DNA of 64,000 nucleotides from Halomonas korlensis (GCF_900116705.1 NZ_FPBP01000001.1:434001-498000); one strand, 5' to 3'. Shown: positions 29,366 to 38,930, numbered from the stretch's first letter. The notes: generated by a model from the sequence alone, not told the origin. Made by a program: numbers and translations.

Positions 29366-30769
29366 GTGAATATCCTCGATGCCTTCTATCAGCTCACCCC
29401 ATCGCCCGGCCTGCTGCTGCTGATCATCGGCGCCATCGCCCTGGTGGAATCGCTGGCACTGGTCGGCTTGCTCGTCCCCGGCGTGGTGTTGATCACGGCC
29501 AGCGCCTCGCTGGCGGGGCATCAGGATCTAGCGCCAGCCACGGTGATCCTGGTGGCGTTTCTGGGCGCCATCATCGGCGACGGCCTGAGCTTCTGGTTGG
29601 GCTATACGCAGCGGGAGAACGTGAACCGGCTGTGGCCACTGTCCCGCTACCCGGAGTGGATCGATCATGGTGAGCGCTTCTTCCAGCGTTACGGTACCTT
29701 TTCGGTCTTCCTCGGACGTTTCGTGGGCCCGGTTCGCCCCGTTATTCCGATGATCGCGGGCATGCTGCAGATGTCGCCACGCACGTTCACGCTTGCCAAC
29801 CTGCTCTCGGCCATTCTCTGGGCGCCCGCCTATGTATTGCCCGGCTACTTGCTGGGACGCACCTGGCAGGAACGCCTCGACCTTCCGAAAGCATTGGAAC
29901 ACTGGCTGATCGGCCTGGGCGTGATGATCGTCATCCTGGCGGTGATATTCTCCTGGCTTCGCCATCAAACCCACCGCAGCGGACTGGTCTACCGCGGCCT
30001 GAGCTGGCTGGCACGCCAGCACCCCCAGGGGCGTCGCCTATGGCGGCTGCTTTCATCACCACATGACAAGGACCCGCCGCTGGCCTCATGGCTGTTGTTG
30101 CTCTTCTCGCTGATGGCGCTCTCTGCCTGGACGCTGGTGATTATTCATCACCACGGACCCTTGGCCATGGACCAGCGGCTGCACGATCTGCTGGCTTCCC
30201 TGGCATTTCCCTGGATGGGCGTGCTGGGTCAGGGCCTGGCGAAGGCCGGGGATTGGCTCGGCATTGTGGTGCTGGCGCTGCCCTGGGGCATCTGGCTATT
30301 GTCACGGCGGCAAATGGCGGCATTGGGGCATCTCACGGGCGGCCTGGTCGGAATCGCCTTTCTCAATACGCTCGGCAAGGCCGTCATCGGCCGCGAGCGC
30401 CCCCACGCACCTGACTACCTCGCCGACTCGCTGGCCTACCCCAGCGCCCATACCTCTACCGCAGTGGTCGTGTTTGGGATGGCAGCCGCCTTCATCGCCC
30501 GAGAACTCTCACCCGGACATCGTTTCTGGGCCTATTGGGGGGGCATCGCCATCATCGTGCCGATGGCGCTGTCGCGCTTGATGATCGGGGTGCACTGGCT
30601 CAGCGACCTGATCGGAGGCGCCTTGCTCGGCCTGATAGTCTGCGCCCTGGTGCAACTGGCCTGGCAGCGCCGCCCACGGCGCTCGCTGACCCCTTGCCCC
30701 TGGCCACTGCTGGTGATCGCTTCGCTGACGCTGATAAGCATCCGTATCGTCTGGTTACCCCCGGTCTAG
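29366..30769 (+). CDS. DedA - PAP2 phosphatase fusion membrane protein
   Basis: This encodes 467 residues. Residues 1-200 are a DedA-family domain (E-S-L near 29, then ITASASLAG, GDGLSFWLGY, and FLGRFVGPVRPVIPMIAG), a family that flips or transports polyprenyl phosphates and phospholipids. Residues 240-467 are a PAP2 phosphatase with the three conserved motifs KAVIGRERP, YPSAHT and SRLMIGVHWLSD. The fusion suggests undecaprenyl pyrophosphate or a similar lipid is dephosphorylated and recycled by one protein. The start is GTG, 28 bp after the preceding gene. Confidence 0.88.
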   Translation: MNILDAFYQLTPSPGLLLLIIGAIALVESLALVGLLVPGVVLITASASLAGHQDLAPATVILVAFLGAIIGDGLSFWLGYTQRENVNRLWPLSRYPEWIDHGERFFQRYGTFSVFLGRFVGPVRPVIPMIAGMLQMSPRTFTLANLLSAILWAPAYVLPGYLLGRTWQERLDLPKALEHWLIGLGVMIVILAVIFSWLRHQTHRSGLVYRGLSWLARQHPQGRRLWRLLSSPHDKDPPLASWLLLLFSLMALSAWTLVIIHHHGPLAMDQRLHDLLASLAFPWMGVLGQGLAKAGDWLGIVVLALPWGIWLLSRRQMAALGHLTGGLVGIAFLNTLGKAVIGRERPHAPDYLADSLAYPSAHTSTAVVVFGMAAAFIARELSPGHRFWAYWGGIAIIVPMALSRLMIGVHWLSDLIGGALLGLIVCALVQLAWQRRPRRSLTPCPWPLLVIASLTLISIRIVWLPPV

Positions 30770-31389
30770 CCGAGTGCCAACCAGCCCCCCACGCCGATCA
30801 TCAGCGAACCGGCAAAGCGATTGAGCAGACGCAGATTGTGCGTTTTTCCGAGCAGACGTCTCAGGCTGCGCCCGCCGGCGGCATAGAGCAGCAAGCAAAT
30901 AAACTCGATGCTCAGTATCAACCCGATCAGCACCGTCAGCTGGCCGAACAGGGGACGGGCGGCATCGAGGAACGGCGGCAACAGCGCCACGAAGAAGGCC
31001 CAGCCCTTGGGGTTGGCCACCGCCGTCACGAACCCCTGCAACGCCAGTTGACCGCGCGATGCCGGCGGCATTTCCATGCTGTCCAGCGGAATCGCCATGC
31101 GCCCGCGGCTGCACCACATCATGATGCCCAAGTACGCCAGGTAGAGCCCGCCTAACCACTTGAATACCGCGAACAGCTCAGGCTGTCGCAGCATGAGCGC
31201 GGCGACCCCGGCGCCCGAGGCGGCGGCGACCAACCCCACCCCGCAGAGCTCGCCGGCCATCATCCATAGGCTGCGCCTCACGCCCTGCGTCATTCCCAGC
31301 ACCATCGACAGTGTCATGCACATGCCGGGAGTAAGCGACACCAGGAAGAAGGTCGGCACAAACACCGACAGCATCGACAGCGGGATCAA
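30766..31389 (-). CDS. LysE-family amino acid exporter
   Basis: This encodes 207 residues with six hydrophobic segments and the family opening FFLVSLTPGMCM, then GVRRSLWMMAGELCG and VANPKGWAFFVALLPPFLD. LysE/RhtB-type proteins export amino acids or small amides; the substrate is not visible from sequence. The TTG start overlaps the ubiX stop (TTGA); an internal ATG at codon 6 is also possible. It converges with the DedA-PAP2 gene, overlapping its stop region by a few bases. Confidence 0.85.
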   Translation of the reverse strand: MIPLSMLSVFVPTFFLVSLTPGMCMTLSMVLGMTQGVRRSLWMMAGELCGVGLVAAASGAGVAALMLRQPELFAVFKWLGGLYLAYLGIMMWCSRGRMAIPLDSMEMPPASRGQLALQGFVTAVANPKGWAFFVALLPPFLDAARPLFGQLTVLIGLILSIEFICLLLYAAGGRSLRRLLGKTHNLRLLNRFAGSLMIGVGGWLALG

Positions 31390-32021
31390 GGATCTTCCCC
31401 CCAGCGCGGCATCAGCCGGTGGGTAATCCCCAGCTGATTGAGAATGCGGGCTACAATGAAGTCGATCAGGTCATCGATACGGGTCGGCTGGTGATAGAAC
31501 CCCGGCGCCGCGGGCAGGATTACTGCCCCCATCCGCGTCAATGCCAGCATGTGCTCCAGATGAATGGCCGAGAAAGGCGTTTCCCGCGGCACCAGGATCA
31601 ACTTGCGCCGCTCCTTCAGCGCCACGTCGGCGGCACGCTCGATCAGGTTGTTGCTGGCGCCTGTGGCCACCGCCGACAGCGTTCCGGTTGAGCAAGGGCA
31701 GATCACCATGGCAGACGGTGCCCCGGAGCCGGAGGCCACCGGGGCCATCCAGTCCTCGCGACCGAAGCAGCGGATCTGTCCCGCGCCGGCCCCCGTGCGC
31801 CCACTCAAGGCCTCGACAAGACGCTCGGGGCGCGCCGGCAGCTCGATAGCGGTCTCGGTGGCGATGACCAGATGCGCCGCCTTGGAGATCATCACCCAGA
31901 CCACATGGTCGGCGGCCACCAGTGCCTCGATCAGACGCAACCCGTACTGGGCGCCGGACGCTCCGGTAATCGCCACGGTGACGGGCTCGTTCCAGGGAGT
32001 CGGGTGAGCGTCATCCATCAT
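31386..32021 (-). CDS. ubiX: Flavin prenyltransferase UbiX
   Basis: This enzyme attaches a dimethylallyl group to FMN, making the cofactor for UbiD decarboxylase in ubiquinone synthesis. The 211 residues include the FMN-binding AITGASGAQYGLRL, CPCSTGTLSAVATGASNNLIERAADV and LVPRETPFSAIHLEHML. It overlaps the end of mpl by 11 bp and the next gene by TTGA, forming the mpl-ubiX-lysE unit. Confidence 0.95.
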   Translation of the reverse strand: MMDDAHPTPWNEPVTVAITGASGAQYGLRLIEALVAADHVVWVMISKAAHLVIATETAIELPARPERLVEALSGRTGAGAGQIRCFGREDWMAPVASGSGAPSAMVICPCSTGTLSAVATGASNNLIERAADVALKERRKLILVPRETPFSAIHLEHMLALTRMGAVILPAAPGFYHQPTRIDDLIDFIVARILNQLGITHRLMPRWGEDP

Positions 32022-33393
32022 GCGCTATCTCCAGGGCCGACAGCAGCTTTTCATGAATTCCGCCGAAACCGCCATTGGACATCACCACGATCCGATCCAG
32101 CGGGCGCGCCTCGGCGACCAAGGCCGCCACCAGATCATCGAGGTCTTCGAACAGCCGCGACGCCACCGGGCTCGCCGCGAGCACCGGGGCGAGCGACCAG
32201 TCGAGGCCGGGTGGCTGGAACCAGAAGGCGAAGTCCGCTGCGGTTACGCTGTACGCCAGTCGTTCGCGCAGAGTGCCGAGCCGCATGGTGTTGGAACGCG
32301 GCTCGATCACGGCCAGCAGGCGACCGCGTGGTGTCGCGGCACGCAGCCCCTCCAGCGTGGCGGCGATTGCCGTGGGGTGATGGGCGAAGTCGTCGATGAC
32401 CTGGACGCCGGCGATTTCGCCGCGCAGCTCCTGGCGTCGTCGCGGCGTTTCGAAGCGAGAGAGAGCCGCCGCCCCCCGGGCCAGGTCGACACCCAGCGCG
32501 CTGGCCGCGGCGAGGGCAGCCAGCGCGTTACGGGCGTTATAGGCGCCGGTCAAGGGCCAATCAACCACCGCGTCCTCGTCGACCTCGGCCTGCTGATGGA
32601 TGACCCGGAAGCGCGACGCATCGTCTCGCTCCAGCACCAGCCGCCAGGGGCTGGTGGTCGCCGCACCGAAGCGCTCGACCGGGGTCCAGCAACCCCGCTC
32701 GAGCACCCTGTCGAGCGCCGGCTCGCCATCGGCCACCAGCAAACGGCCACGACCGGGTATCGTGCGCACCAGATGGTGAAACTGGCGCTCGATGGCGGCC
32801 AGGTCGGGAAAGATGTCGGCGTGGTCGAACTCGAGGTTACCGAGGATGGCCATCTCGGGCCGGTAATGGACGAACTTGGACCGCTTGTCGAAGAAGGCCG
32901 TGTCGTATTCATCGGCTTCCACGACGAAGGGCGCCCCTTCACCGCCGAGACGGGCCGATACACCGAAGTTCCTCGGCACCCCGCCGATCAGAAAACCCGG
33001 CATGAGCCCGGCGGACTCCAGCAGCCAGGCAAGCAGGCTCGCCGTGGTGGTCTTGCCGTGGGTACCGGCCACCGCGATCACGCGCCGCCCGGGCAACACC
33101 TGCTCGGCCAGCCACTCAGGACCCGAGAGATAGGGCAGGCCTTCGTCAAGCACCGCTTCCACCTCGGGGTTGCCTCGCGAGAGCGCATTGCCGATCACCA
33201 CGCGGTCCGGTCGCGGCTCAAGATTCGCGGGCGAATAGCCCTCGCGCAGGTCGATTCCCGCCTCCTTGAGCTGGGTGCTCATCGGCGGGTAGACATTGGC
33301 ATCCGAGCCACTGACGGTGAAACCCAGCTCTCGACCCAGCAGGGCCAGGCTGCCCATGAAGGTGCCGCAGATACCGAGAATGTGAAGGTGCAT
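32011..33393 (-). CDS. mpl: UDP-MurNAc:L-Ala-gamma-D-Glu-meso-DAP ligase
   Basis: This Mur-type ligase recycles murein tripeptide by joining it to UDP-MurNAc. The 460 residues start MHLHILGICGTFMGSLA, with the P-loop AVAGTHGKTTTASLL near residue 112 and EADEYDTAFFDKRSK typical of Mpl. The length is close to E. coli Mpl (457). Confidence 0.96.
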   Translation of the reverse strand: MHLHILGICGTFMGSLALLGRELGFTVSGSDANVYPPMSTQLKEAGIDLREGYSPANLEPRPDRVVIGNALSRGNPEVEAVLDEGLPYLSGPEWLAEQVLPGRRVIAVAGTHGKTTTASLLAWLLESAGLMPGFLIGGVPRNFGVSARLGGEGAPFVVEADEYDTAFFDKRSKFVHYRPEMAILGNLEFDHADIFPDLAAIERQFHHLVRTIPGRGRLLVADGEPALDRVLERGCWTPVERFGAATTSPWRLVLERDDASRFRVIHQQAEVDEDAVVDWPLTGAYNARNALAALAAASALGVDLARGAAALSRFETPRRRQELRGEIAGVQVIDDFAHHPTAIAATLEGLRAATPRGRLLAVIEPRSNTMRLGTLRERLAYSVTAADFAFWFQPPGLDWSLAPVLAASPVASRLFEDLDDLVAALVAEARPLDRIVVMSNGGFGGIHEKLLSALEIAHDG

Positions 33394-33598
33394 GTGCTCT
33401 CCGGGGAAGCTTGCCGCCGCAGGCCACGGCAGGGTAGCGGGAGACTAGCATGGCGGCTTCGACCGGCTCCAGCCGACCGACAGCCGAAAGCGTCTAGCAC
33501 TGCAGCAAGCCACCCGGTGCGGATGCAGCCCATGCCACTTTCGGCTAGACTCAACACCTTCCCGACCCCCTTGATGTGAGCAGGAGCAGTAAAGCCCC

Positions 33599-34858
33599 AT
33601 GGCCCAGCACAACGCCTTCTACGCCCAGTCCGGTGGTGTCACCGCCGTGATCAACGCCAGCGCATGCGGTGTCATCCAGACCTGCCGGCGCCACTCGGAC
33701 CGCATCGGTAATGTCTACGCGGGCCACAACGGCATTATTGGCGCGCTCACCGAGGACCTGATCGACGTTGGCCGCGAATCCGACGAAACCATCGCCGCGT
33801 TGCGCCACACGCCGGGTGGCGCCTTCGGCTCCTGCCGCTACAAGCTCAAGGATATCGAGACTCACCGTACCCAGTACGAGCGCTTGATCGAGGTCTTCAA
33901 GGCCCATGACATCCGTTATTTCTTCTACAATGGCGGCGGCGACAGCGCCGACACCTGCCTAAAGGTGTCGCAATTGTCTGAAAAGCTGGGCTACCCGTTG
34001 ACGGCGATCCACGTTCCCAAGACCGTGGATAACGATCTACCAATCACCGACAACTCGCCAGGCTTTGGCAGCGTGGCCAAGTACATCGCCACCTCCACCC
34101 TGGAAGCCTCGCTAGATATCGAATCCATGTGCGCCACCTCGACCAAGGTGTTCGTGCTCGAGGTCATGGGGCGCCATGCCGGCTGGATCGCCGCCTCAGG
34201 GGCGCTCGCGGGCGAAGGCGAAGGCCAGCCGCCGCACCTGGTGATCTTCCCCGAGGTCGCCTTCAACCGGGCGGCCGTCATGGCCCGGGTCGAAGATGCC
34301 GTGAAACGCTATGGCTACTGCGTGATCGTGGTATCCGAAGGAGCCCGCTACAAGGACGGCACCTTTCTGGCCGACTCCGGCAATACCGATGCCTTCGGCC
34401 ACCGCCAGCTGGGCGGCGTGGCGCCCACGCTGGCCGGCATGGTCAAGCAGGACCTGGGCTACAAGTATCACTGGGCCGTGGCCGATTACCTGCAGCGCGC
34501 CGCCCGCCACCTGGCGTCGAAGACCGACGTCGAACAGGCTTACGCCGTCGGCGAGAAAGCCGTAGAACTGGCACTCGAAGGCCAGAACGCCATGATGCCG
34601 GCGATCAAGCGCATCAGCGATACGCCCTATCAATGGCGTATCGAGGCCGCCCCGCTGGCCGAGGTGGCCAACCGCGAGAAGTTCATGCCCAAGGAATTCA
34701 TTCGCGACGATGGCTTCGGTATCACCGAGGCTTGCCGCCAGTATCTGTCACCGCTGATCCAGGGCGAGGATTTCCCCCCCTTCGTCAACGGCCTGCCCAA
34801 GGTCGCCAGGCTGGCGGGCCACAAGGTCGAGCGCAAGCTGCCCGACTTCTCTCTCTAG
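33599..34858 (+). CDS. pfp: 6-phosphofructokinase, pyrophosphate-dependent
   Basis: This enzyme interconverts fructose 6-phosphate and fructose 1,6-bisphosphate using PPi. In the donor-binding loop the ATP-type GGDGS is replaced by NGGGDSADT, and PKTVDNDL carries the Lys seen in PPi-dependent forms where ATP-dependent ones have Gly. EVMGRHAGWIAA and SEGARYKDG are also present. The 419-residue length fits the PPi class. Dependence on PPi is inferred from these residues. It is convergent with the eroded PP2C/kinase gene, only 2 bp apart. Confidence 0.9.
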   Translation: MAQHNAFYAQSGGVTAVINASACGVIQTCRRHSDRIGNVYAGHNGIIGALTEDLIDVGRESDETIAALRHTPGGAFGSCRYKLKDIETHRTQYERLIEVFKAHDIRYFFYNGGGDSADTCLKVSQLSEKLGYPLTAIHVPKTVDNDLPITDNSPGFGSVAKYIATSTLEASLDIESMCATSTKVFVLEVMGRHAGWIAASGALAGEGEGQPPHLVIFPEVAFNRAAVMARVEDAVKRYGYCVIVVSEGARYKDGTFLADSGNTDAFGHRQLGGVAPTLAGMVKQDLGYKYHWAVADYLQRAARHLASKTDVEQAYAVGEKAVELALEGQNAMMPAIKRISDTPYQWRIEAAPLAEVANREKFMPKEFIRDDGFGITEACRQYLSPLIQGEDFPPFVNGLPKVARLAGHKVERKLPDFSL

Positions 34859-34860
34859 GC

Positions 34861-36588
34861 TCACCTCAGCAGCCACGACAAGACCAGCAGCAAGAGCAAC
34901 ACTCCCGCCACTCCCTGCCAGAAACGAGCCGGCTCGCGAAACATCCGCGGGACGGCTCGGCGCCCCTGCCGCTCCTCCCCCAGGGGGCGGCGCAACGCAT
35001 GCAGGAATTCCGACAGACGCCGGTAACGCAGCGAGCGCTGAGGATCCAGGGCGCGACGCAGCGCGTCGTCCAGCGCCGGGTCGACCTCGGGATTGCGGGT
35101 ACTGGCACTACGGTAGCTGAGCTGCTCGAGATCGGTGTGGCTGCGCAAGCGGTCGGGGGTCAGCGTGTAGGGAAGCTCGTCCGTCAGCAGCCAATAAACG
35201 GTGGACGCGTACGAATACTGGTCACTGCGACGTCCCACCTCATCCCCCAGGGCATATTCGGGGGCGGTATGTTGCGTGAGCCCCACCTGATTGACCAGCC
35301 GCCGAGAGCGCTTGTGGCCATCGACCTCGCGAAGGTGGCAGGCACTGAAGTCGATCAACACCACTTGGCCGTGCGGGTCGATCAGCACGTTGCCGGGGTG
35401 GATCTGCTGATGCAGCAGGTCCCGATGATGCAGAGCCTGGATCGCCTTGCCCAGTTGGTTGGCAATGTCCAGCCGCTGCACCAGGCTGGCCTGCGGATGC
35501 TTGCGCGCCCATTCGACGAGGGTCTCGCCTTCCACATGCGCCATCAGGTAATAAAGATACCGTCGCGGCCGCGAGGACTCCATGACACGGACCACGAACG
35601 GCGACCTGACTCGCTCGACGACCCATTGTTGCAGCAAGAAATGTTCGAGGTAGGCGTTGCGGGTGGAAAGCTCGGGACTCGGTGCCTTCATTACCATTTC
35701 GCGCTCGGTGAGCACGTCGCGCACGCGATAGACGCGTGACTGCGCCGTTCGCGACAATACCGCCTGCACCTCGAGACCGTCCAGGCGATCGCCTGGTGAA
35801 AGCTCCGGCGGTATCGGCAGATCGCCGTATACCTTGCCGGGACGGTCATTCTCTTCGTCGGGTAATTGGTCGATACGCACCAGCTGGAAGCAGAACTGCT
35901 CGGCCCCGTAGCCGCGCGACTGAGCCCGTGCAATGGCCGCCTCGGTCAACCGTTCGCAGGCGGCGTCCAGGTCGCTGGCATCTTGGCGGATCAGCTGTAC
36001 GTATTCCGAAGGCATCAGCGTGCCCTGGGCGACCTGGGTGGCGAAGAGGAAAAGATCACCCTGCTTGAGCGGCATTTTTAGGTAATCAATTTCGAGACTG
36101 GCATCCATACCGAGTGCTCGAGAGGGATAACGGTAGCCTCCTAGGTCATTGACATGATCATGGGAAAGCTGCTCGAACTCGGCACCCCGCAAGCGGAACA
36201 CCAGGGTATCGCCCATGTGGAAGAGATGCGCTTCCTGACCCCGAAAGACCATTGCCGACAGCGAAGCGACATAGCTGCCCTCGTCAAGATGCTTGCTCTG
36301 ACTGTAGCACCAGCCATTGAGCGCATGGAGAACCCGCGTGGCCGAAGTCTTGATATCCCAGTGGTCCGGCGTGGAAAAGTAGTCGGCGATAAAGCCACGC
36401 ACGCTGAGATCACCCGCCTGCTTGGCGTTGGTGTTGCGCGACGTCGAATCGCTGATCAGCGCACAGGCCCCCTTCGCGCCGAGCAGCGTCGATTCGGGCA
36501 GATGCACCGACATGGAACTACGATGACGGTGTCGCTCCGGGGCAACGAAGGCCTGTCCGTAACTCAGTGACAGTTGGGCGGTTGCCAA
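34861..36588 (-). CDS. Fused PP2C-like phosphatase and Ser/Thr kinase-like protein, both domains catalytically eroded
   Basis: This encodes 575 residues. Residues 1-240 have a PP2C fold (HMGDTLVFRLR for the HvGDSrvY motif), residues 265-535 a kinase fold (Lys301, GETLVEW, TAPEYALG), and residues 553-573 one membrane helix at the C-terminus. In the kinase loop the family H-R-D-x-K-P-x-N reads HQQIHPGN, so the catalytic Asp is Gln395; DFG reads DFS. In the PP2C part the metal-binding T-D-G reads T-Q-V (Gln185) and the final D-N reads E-Q (229-230). Fused proteins of this type are normally active enzymes in relatives. This one looks like a membrane-anchored pseudo-enzyme or scaffold. It lies between pfp and ppa. 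Confidence 0.85.
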   Translation of the reverse strand: MATAQLSLSYGQAFVAPERHRHRSSMSVHLPESTLLGAKGACALISDSTSRNTNAKQAGDLSVRGFIADYFSTPDHWDIKTSATRVLHALNGWCYSQSKHLDEGSYVASLSAMVFRGQEAHLFHMGDTLVFRLRGAEFEQLSHDHVNDLGGYRYPSRALGMDASLEIDYLKMPLKQGDLFLFATQVAQGTLMPSEYVQLIRQDASDLDAACERLTEAAIARAQSRGYGAEQFCFQLVRIDQLPDEENDRPGKVYGDLPIPPELSPGDRLDGLEVQAVLSRTAQSRVYRVRDVLTEREMVMKAPSPELSTRNAYLEHFLLQQWVVERVRSPFVVRVMESSRPRRYLYYLMAHVEGETLVEWARKHPQASLVQRLDIANQLGKAIQALHHRDLLHQQIHPGNVLIDPHGQVVLIDFSACHLREVDGHKRSRRLVNQVGLTQHTAPEYALGDEVGRRSDQYSYASTVYWLLTDELPYTLTPDRLRSHTDLEQLSYRSASTRNPEVDPALDDALRRALDPQRSLRYRRLSEFLHALRRPLGEERQGRRAVPRMFREPARFWQGVAGVLLLLLVLSWLLR

Positions 36589-36751
36589 GGGGTTCTCCTC
36601 TGGTCGACACGGCCGACCATGGAGCCGGCAGGTTTACTCAAGTCACTCATGATACATGGGTCCATGGCCCCGTTGACCACCGCCCGAGACAATCGGCCCT
36701 CCCCGGCCATCGGCACCGTCGCGGGCAAGAAGACGGGCATCTAATGTCGCA

Positions 36752-36781
36752 TTGGTAATAGCCCTCGCGGCTCCGTATAAT
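36752..36781 (+). promoter_or_regulatory. Predicted sigma-70 promoter for ppa
   Basis: A TTGGTA -35 and a perfect TATAAT -10 are separated by 18 bp, 54 bp ahead of the ppa start codon. It stands in the gap between the divergent PP2C/kinase gene and ppa. Confidence 0.7.
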
Positions 36782-36834
36782 TCGGCAACTTTTTCGTCCA
36801 TTCGATTCCGATTCGCCAACCCAAGGAAGTGACG

Positions 36835-37365
36835 ATGAACTTCGACAACATCCCCTCCGGCAAGGATCTCCCCAACGACGTGTTCGTGGTGATCGAGATC
36901 CCGGCCAACCACACGCCGATCAAGTACGAGATCGACAAGGACATGGGCGCCCTGCTGGTCGACCGCTTCATGGCGACCCCGATGTTCTATCCGGCCAATT
37001 ACGGTTTCATCCCGCATACCCTGGCCGATGATGGCGATGCCCTGGATGCGCTGGTCGTGACGCCATATCCGGTGCAAGCCGGTGCCGTCATCCGTGCCCG
37101 TCCGGTCGGCATTCTCAACATGACCGACGAAGCCGGGGAGGATGCCAAGCTGGTCTGCGTGCCCCATCCCAAGCTTTCCAGCCTCTATGATGAGGTGCAG
37201 GAAGTCACGGACCTGCCCGAGTTGCTGCGCCAGCAGATTGCGCATTTCTTCGAGAACTACAAGGATCTCGAGAAGGGCAAGTGGGTCAAGGTCGAATCCT
37301 GGGAAGGCGCCGAGGCCGCACGCAAGGCCATCGAAAAATCGGTTACCGCCTTCGAAAAGGCCTGA
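36835..37365 (+). CDS. ppa: Inorganic pyrophosphatase (family I)
   Basis: This cytosolic enzyme hydrolyses PPi to phosphate. The 176 residues contain [15 protein letters not shown], the metal-binding signature [10 protein letters not shown], and the C-terminal [20 protein letters not shown] chose the ATG with AAGGAAG nine bases upstream; a GTG two codons earlier is possible. A good promoter precedes it and a strong terminator follows it, so it is a single-gene unit. Confidence 0.97.
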   Translation: MNFDNIPSGKDLPNDVFVVIEIPANHTPIKYEIDKDMGALLVDRFMATPMFYPANYGFIPHTLADDGDALDALVVTPYPVQAGAVIRARPVGILNMTDEAGEDAKLVCVPHPKLSSLYDEVQEVTDLPELLRQQIAHFFENYKDLEKGKWVKVESWEGAEAARKAIEKSVTAFEKA

Positions 37366-37430
37366 CGGATCGCACTGATTCGCCGAACGCCAAGGGCAGC
37401 CAAAGATATACTGTCGTGATGATGGCCTAA

Positions 37431-37460
37431 AAAAGGCTCGCCTCCCGGGGCGAGCCTTTT
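37431..37460. terminator. Bidirectional terminator between ppa and the DUF2333 gene
   Basis: A perfect 12-bp inverted repeat (arm AAAAGGCTCGCC, 37431-37442 with 37449-37460) has a 6-nt loop. The A-rich left arm and T-rich right arm give U tracts on both strands, fitting two converging genes. Confidence 0.92.
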
Positions 37461-37487
37461 GGTCACTGCCGGTTGTCGGGACCGGTC

Positions 37488-38690
37488 TTACGGCTGCTGT
37501 GCCGCTGAGTCCTCCTCGACACTCTCGGCTTCATTATCATTGTCGGCGGCGGGGTCGTCCGTCGGCTCATTCGGTGCATCGTCGTCTGCCGGTGGCGAGG
37601 GCGCCTCTTCGCTTGAGGGCGCTTCAGCGCTCTCGCCAGCTTCGACCGGTGCCGATGCCTCCTCGCTGCCGGCCGCCTTCCCTATCGCACCGGTTTTTTC
37701 CGCTTCCGCGACTCGCTCGGCGATCTGGCGAGTCAGGTCCCGCGCCCGAACAATATGGTTAGCCATCACCAGCGAATGGTTGGCGAATATCCCGAAACCC
37801 GAACCGTTGAGGATCATCGGACTCCACAGGCGGCGCTGGGTACGTTCCAGCTCGGCCACCAGCAGCGCCAGATCGTCGAGCGCACCAGACGCTTCGAGCA
37901 CATCGGCCTGGTCACGGCGTATCGCCTCAAGAAAGTGAATCAGCGCCCAGCCACTGCCACGCGCCTCGAAGAAGATGTTGTCGACGCGATACCAGGGCGT
38001 GCGGGACGGTAACTCCGCATCGTCGAGCCCGAGCTCTCTTAGGCGATCGCGGCTGCCTACGCTTGCCGAGAGCCTCATTCCGAGGCCATCGAGGCGCTGC
38101 CCCACCTGGTCCAGCCAGCCGGCGAGCCCTGCCCCGGCCGCAAAGCCGGCATTCTGCGAGCCCAACGCCTGCAGATAGCCTTCCAGCGACACCAGGGACT
38201 CCTCGAGCTGATCCTCGAAGGAGGGGTTGAACCATGCGCTGCTGTCGTGGGTCAAGCGCTCGGCGACCTCGTCAAGCAGGGCAAAATGGCCCTCTTCCAT
38301 CGCCGGCAAGGCGCGCGTCAGGTCACGGGCCTGATTGAGCACGCCCAGCTCCCAGCTGGGCATGTTGTCGAGCCACACACCGGGCGGCGCTATGTCATTG
38401 CGCAGGTAACCGCCCGGCTTGTCGAGAAGCGTGTCGAGCGTTGTCATCAACGCGGCGGTGGTCACGGTGCCGCGAGCCGCCGGAGACGTGTCGGTTCGCT
38501 GCACGGCGGTGGCCTGCTCCACATCGAAGGTGGCCGGGGTCCGGCTCCACCAGATGCCCAATGCCACGGCAATCAACAAGGCGATCACCAGCAGCGTCAG
38601 AAACGGCTTCCAGATCCAGCCGTAGTCTGGGCGTTCGAGCGCCTCGATTCTTTCTCGACGCCTGGCGGCGCCCTTTCTCGTCAAAGCCAT
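37488..38690 (-). CDS. DUF2333 membrane-anchored protein
   Basis: This encodes 400 residues. A basic N-terminus (TRKGAARRRERIEAL) is followed by one membrane helix (about residues 28-48) and a large, probably periplasmic domain with GGYLRNDIAPPGVWLDNMPS and HFLEAIRRDQADVLE, as in DUF2333 proteins of gammaproteobacteria. The last 70 residues are acidic and low in complexity (runs of Glu, Asp, Ser, Pro), consistent with halophilic adaptation. Function unknown. I chose the ATG beginning the basic N-terminus; reading further upstream extends over the shared regulatory gap with dsbD. Confidence 0.82.
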   Translation of the reverse strand: MALTRKGAARRRERIEALERPDYGWIWKPFLTLLVIALLIAVALGIWWSRTPATFDVEQATAVQRTDTSPAARGTVTTAALMTTLDTLLDKPGGYLRNDIAPPGVWLDNMPSWELGVLNQARDLTRALPAMEEGHFALLDEVAERLTHDSSAWFNPSFEDQLEESLVSLEGYLQALGSQNAGFAAGAGLAGWLDQVGQRLDGLGMRLSASVGSRDRLRELGLDDAELPSRTPWYRVDNIFFEARGSGWALIHFLEAIRRDQADVLEASGALDDLALLVAELERTQRRLWSPMILNGSGFGIFANHSLVMANHIVRARDLTRQIAERVAEAEKTGAIGKAAGSEEASAPVEAGESAEAPSSEEAPSPPADDDAPNEPTDDPAADNDNEAESVEEDSAAQQP

Positions 38691-38930
38691 GAGCTTGGTT
38701 CCCTGCAATGGACAAAGGTGGTGGTAGACGGCAAGCCACACCCGACATCGAAGCGGCGGCGCGACAACGCAGCGCACCCTCCGGCCCTGGTGATGGTCAA
38801 CAGTCGGCGCCTTCTGCGATATCCTAGCAGTTCGTCGATGGGTTGGGCCCGGATAGGAACCGGCAACGCCTCAACGGATCCGAGTTCACGTCAGTCGTCG
38901 TCTCATTGGAACGTAAAAAGGAAACGCGTG

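Noticed and set aside
32020-33579. Long open frame on the plus strand opposite mpl
   Set aside because: Antisense to a clear Mur ligase; composition is Arg/Gln/His-rich and without motifs.
34129-35739. Open frame crossing the pfp and PP2C/kinase genes
   Set aside because: Uses a wrong frame of pfp then the antisense of the next gene; no biological sense.
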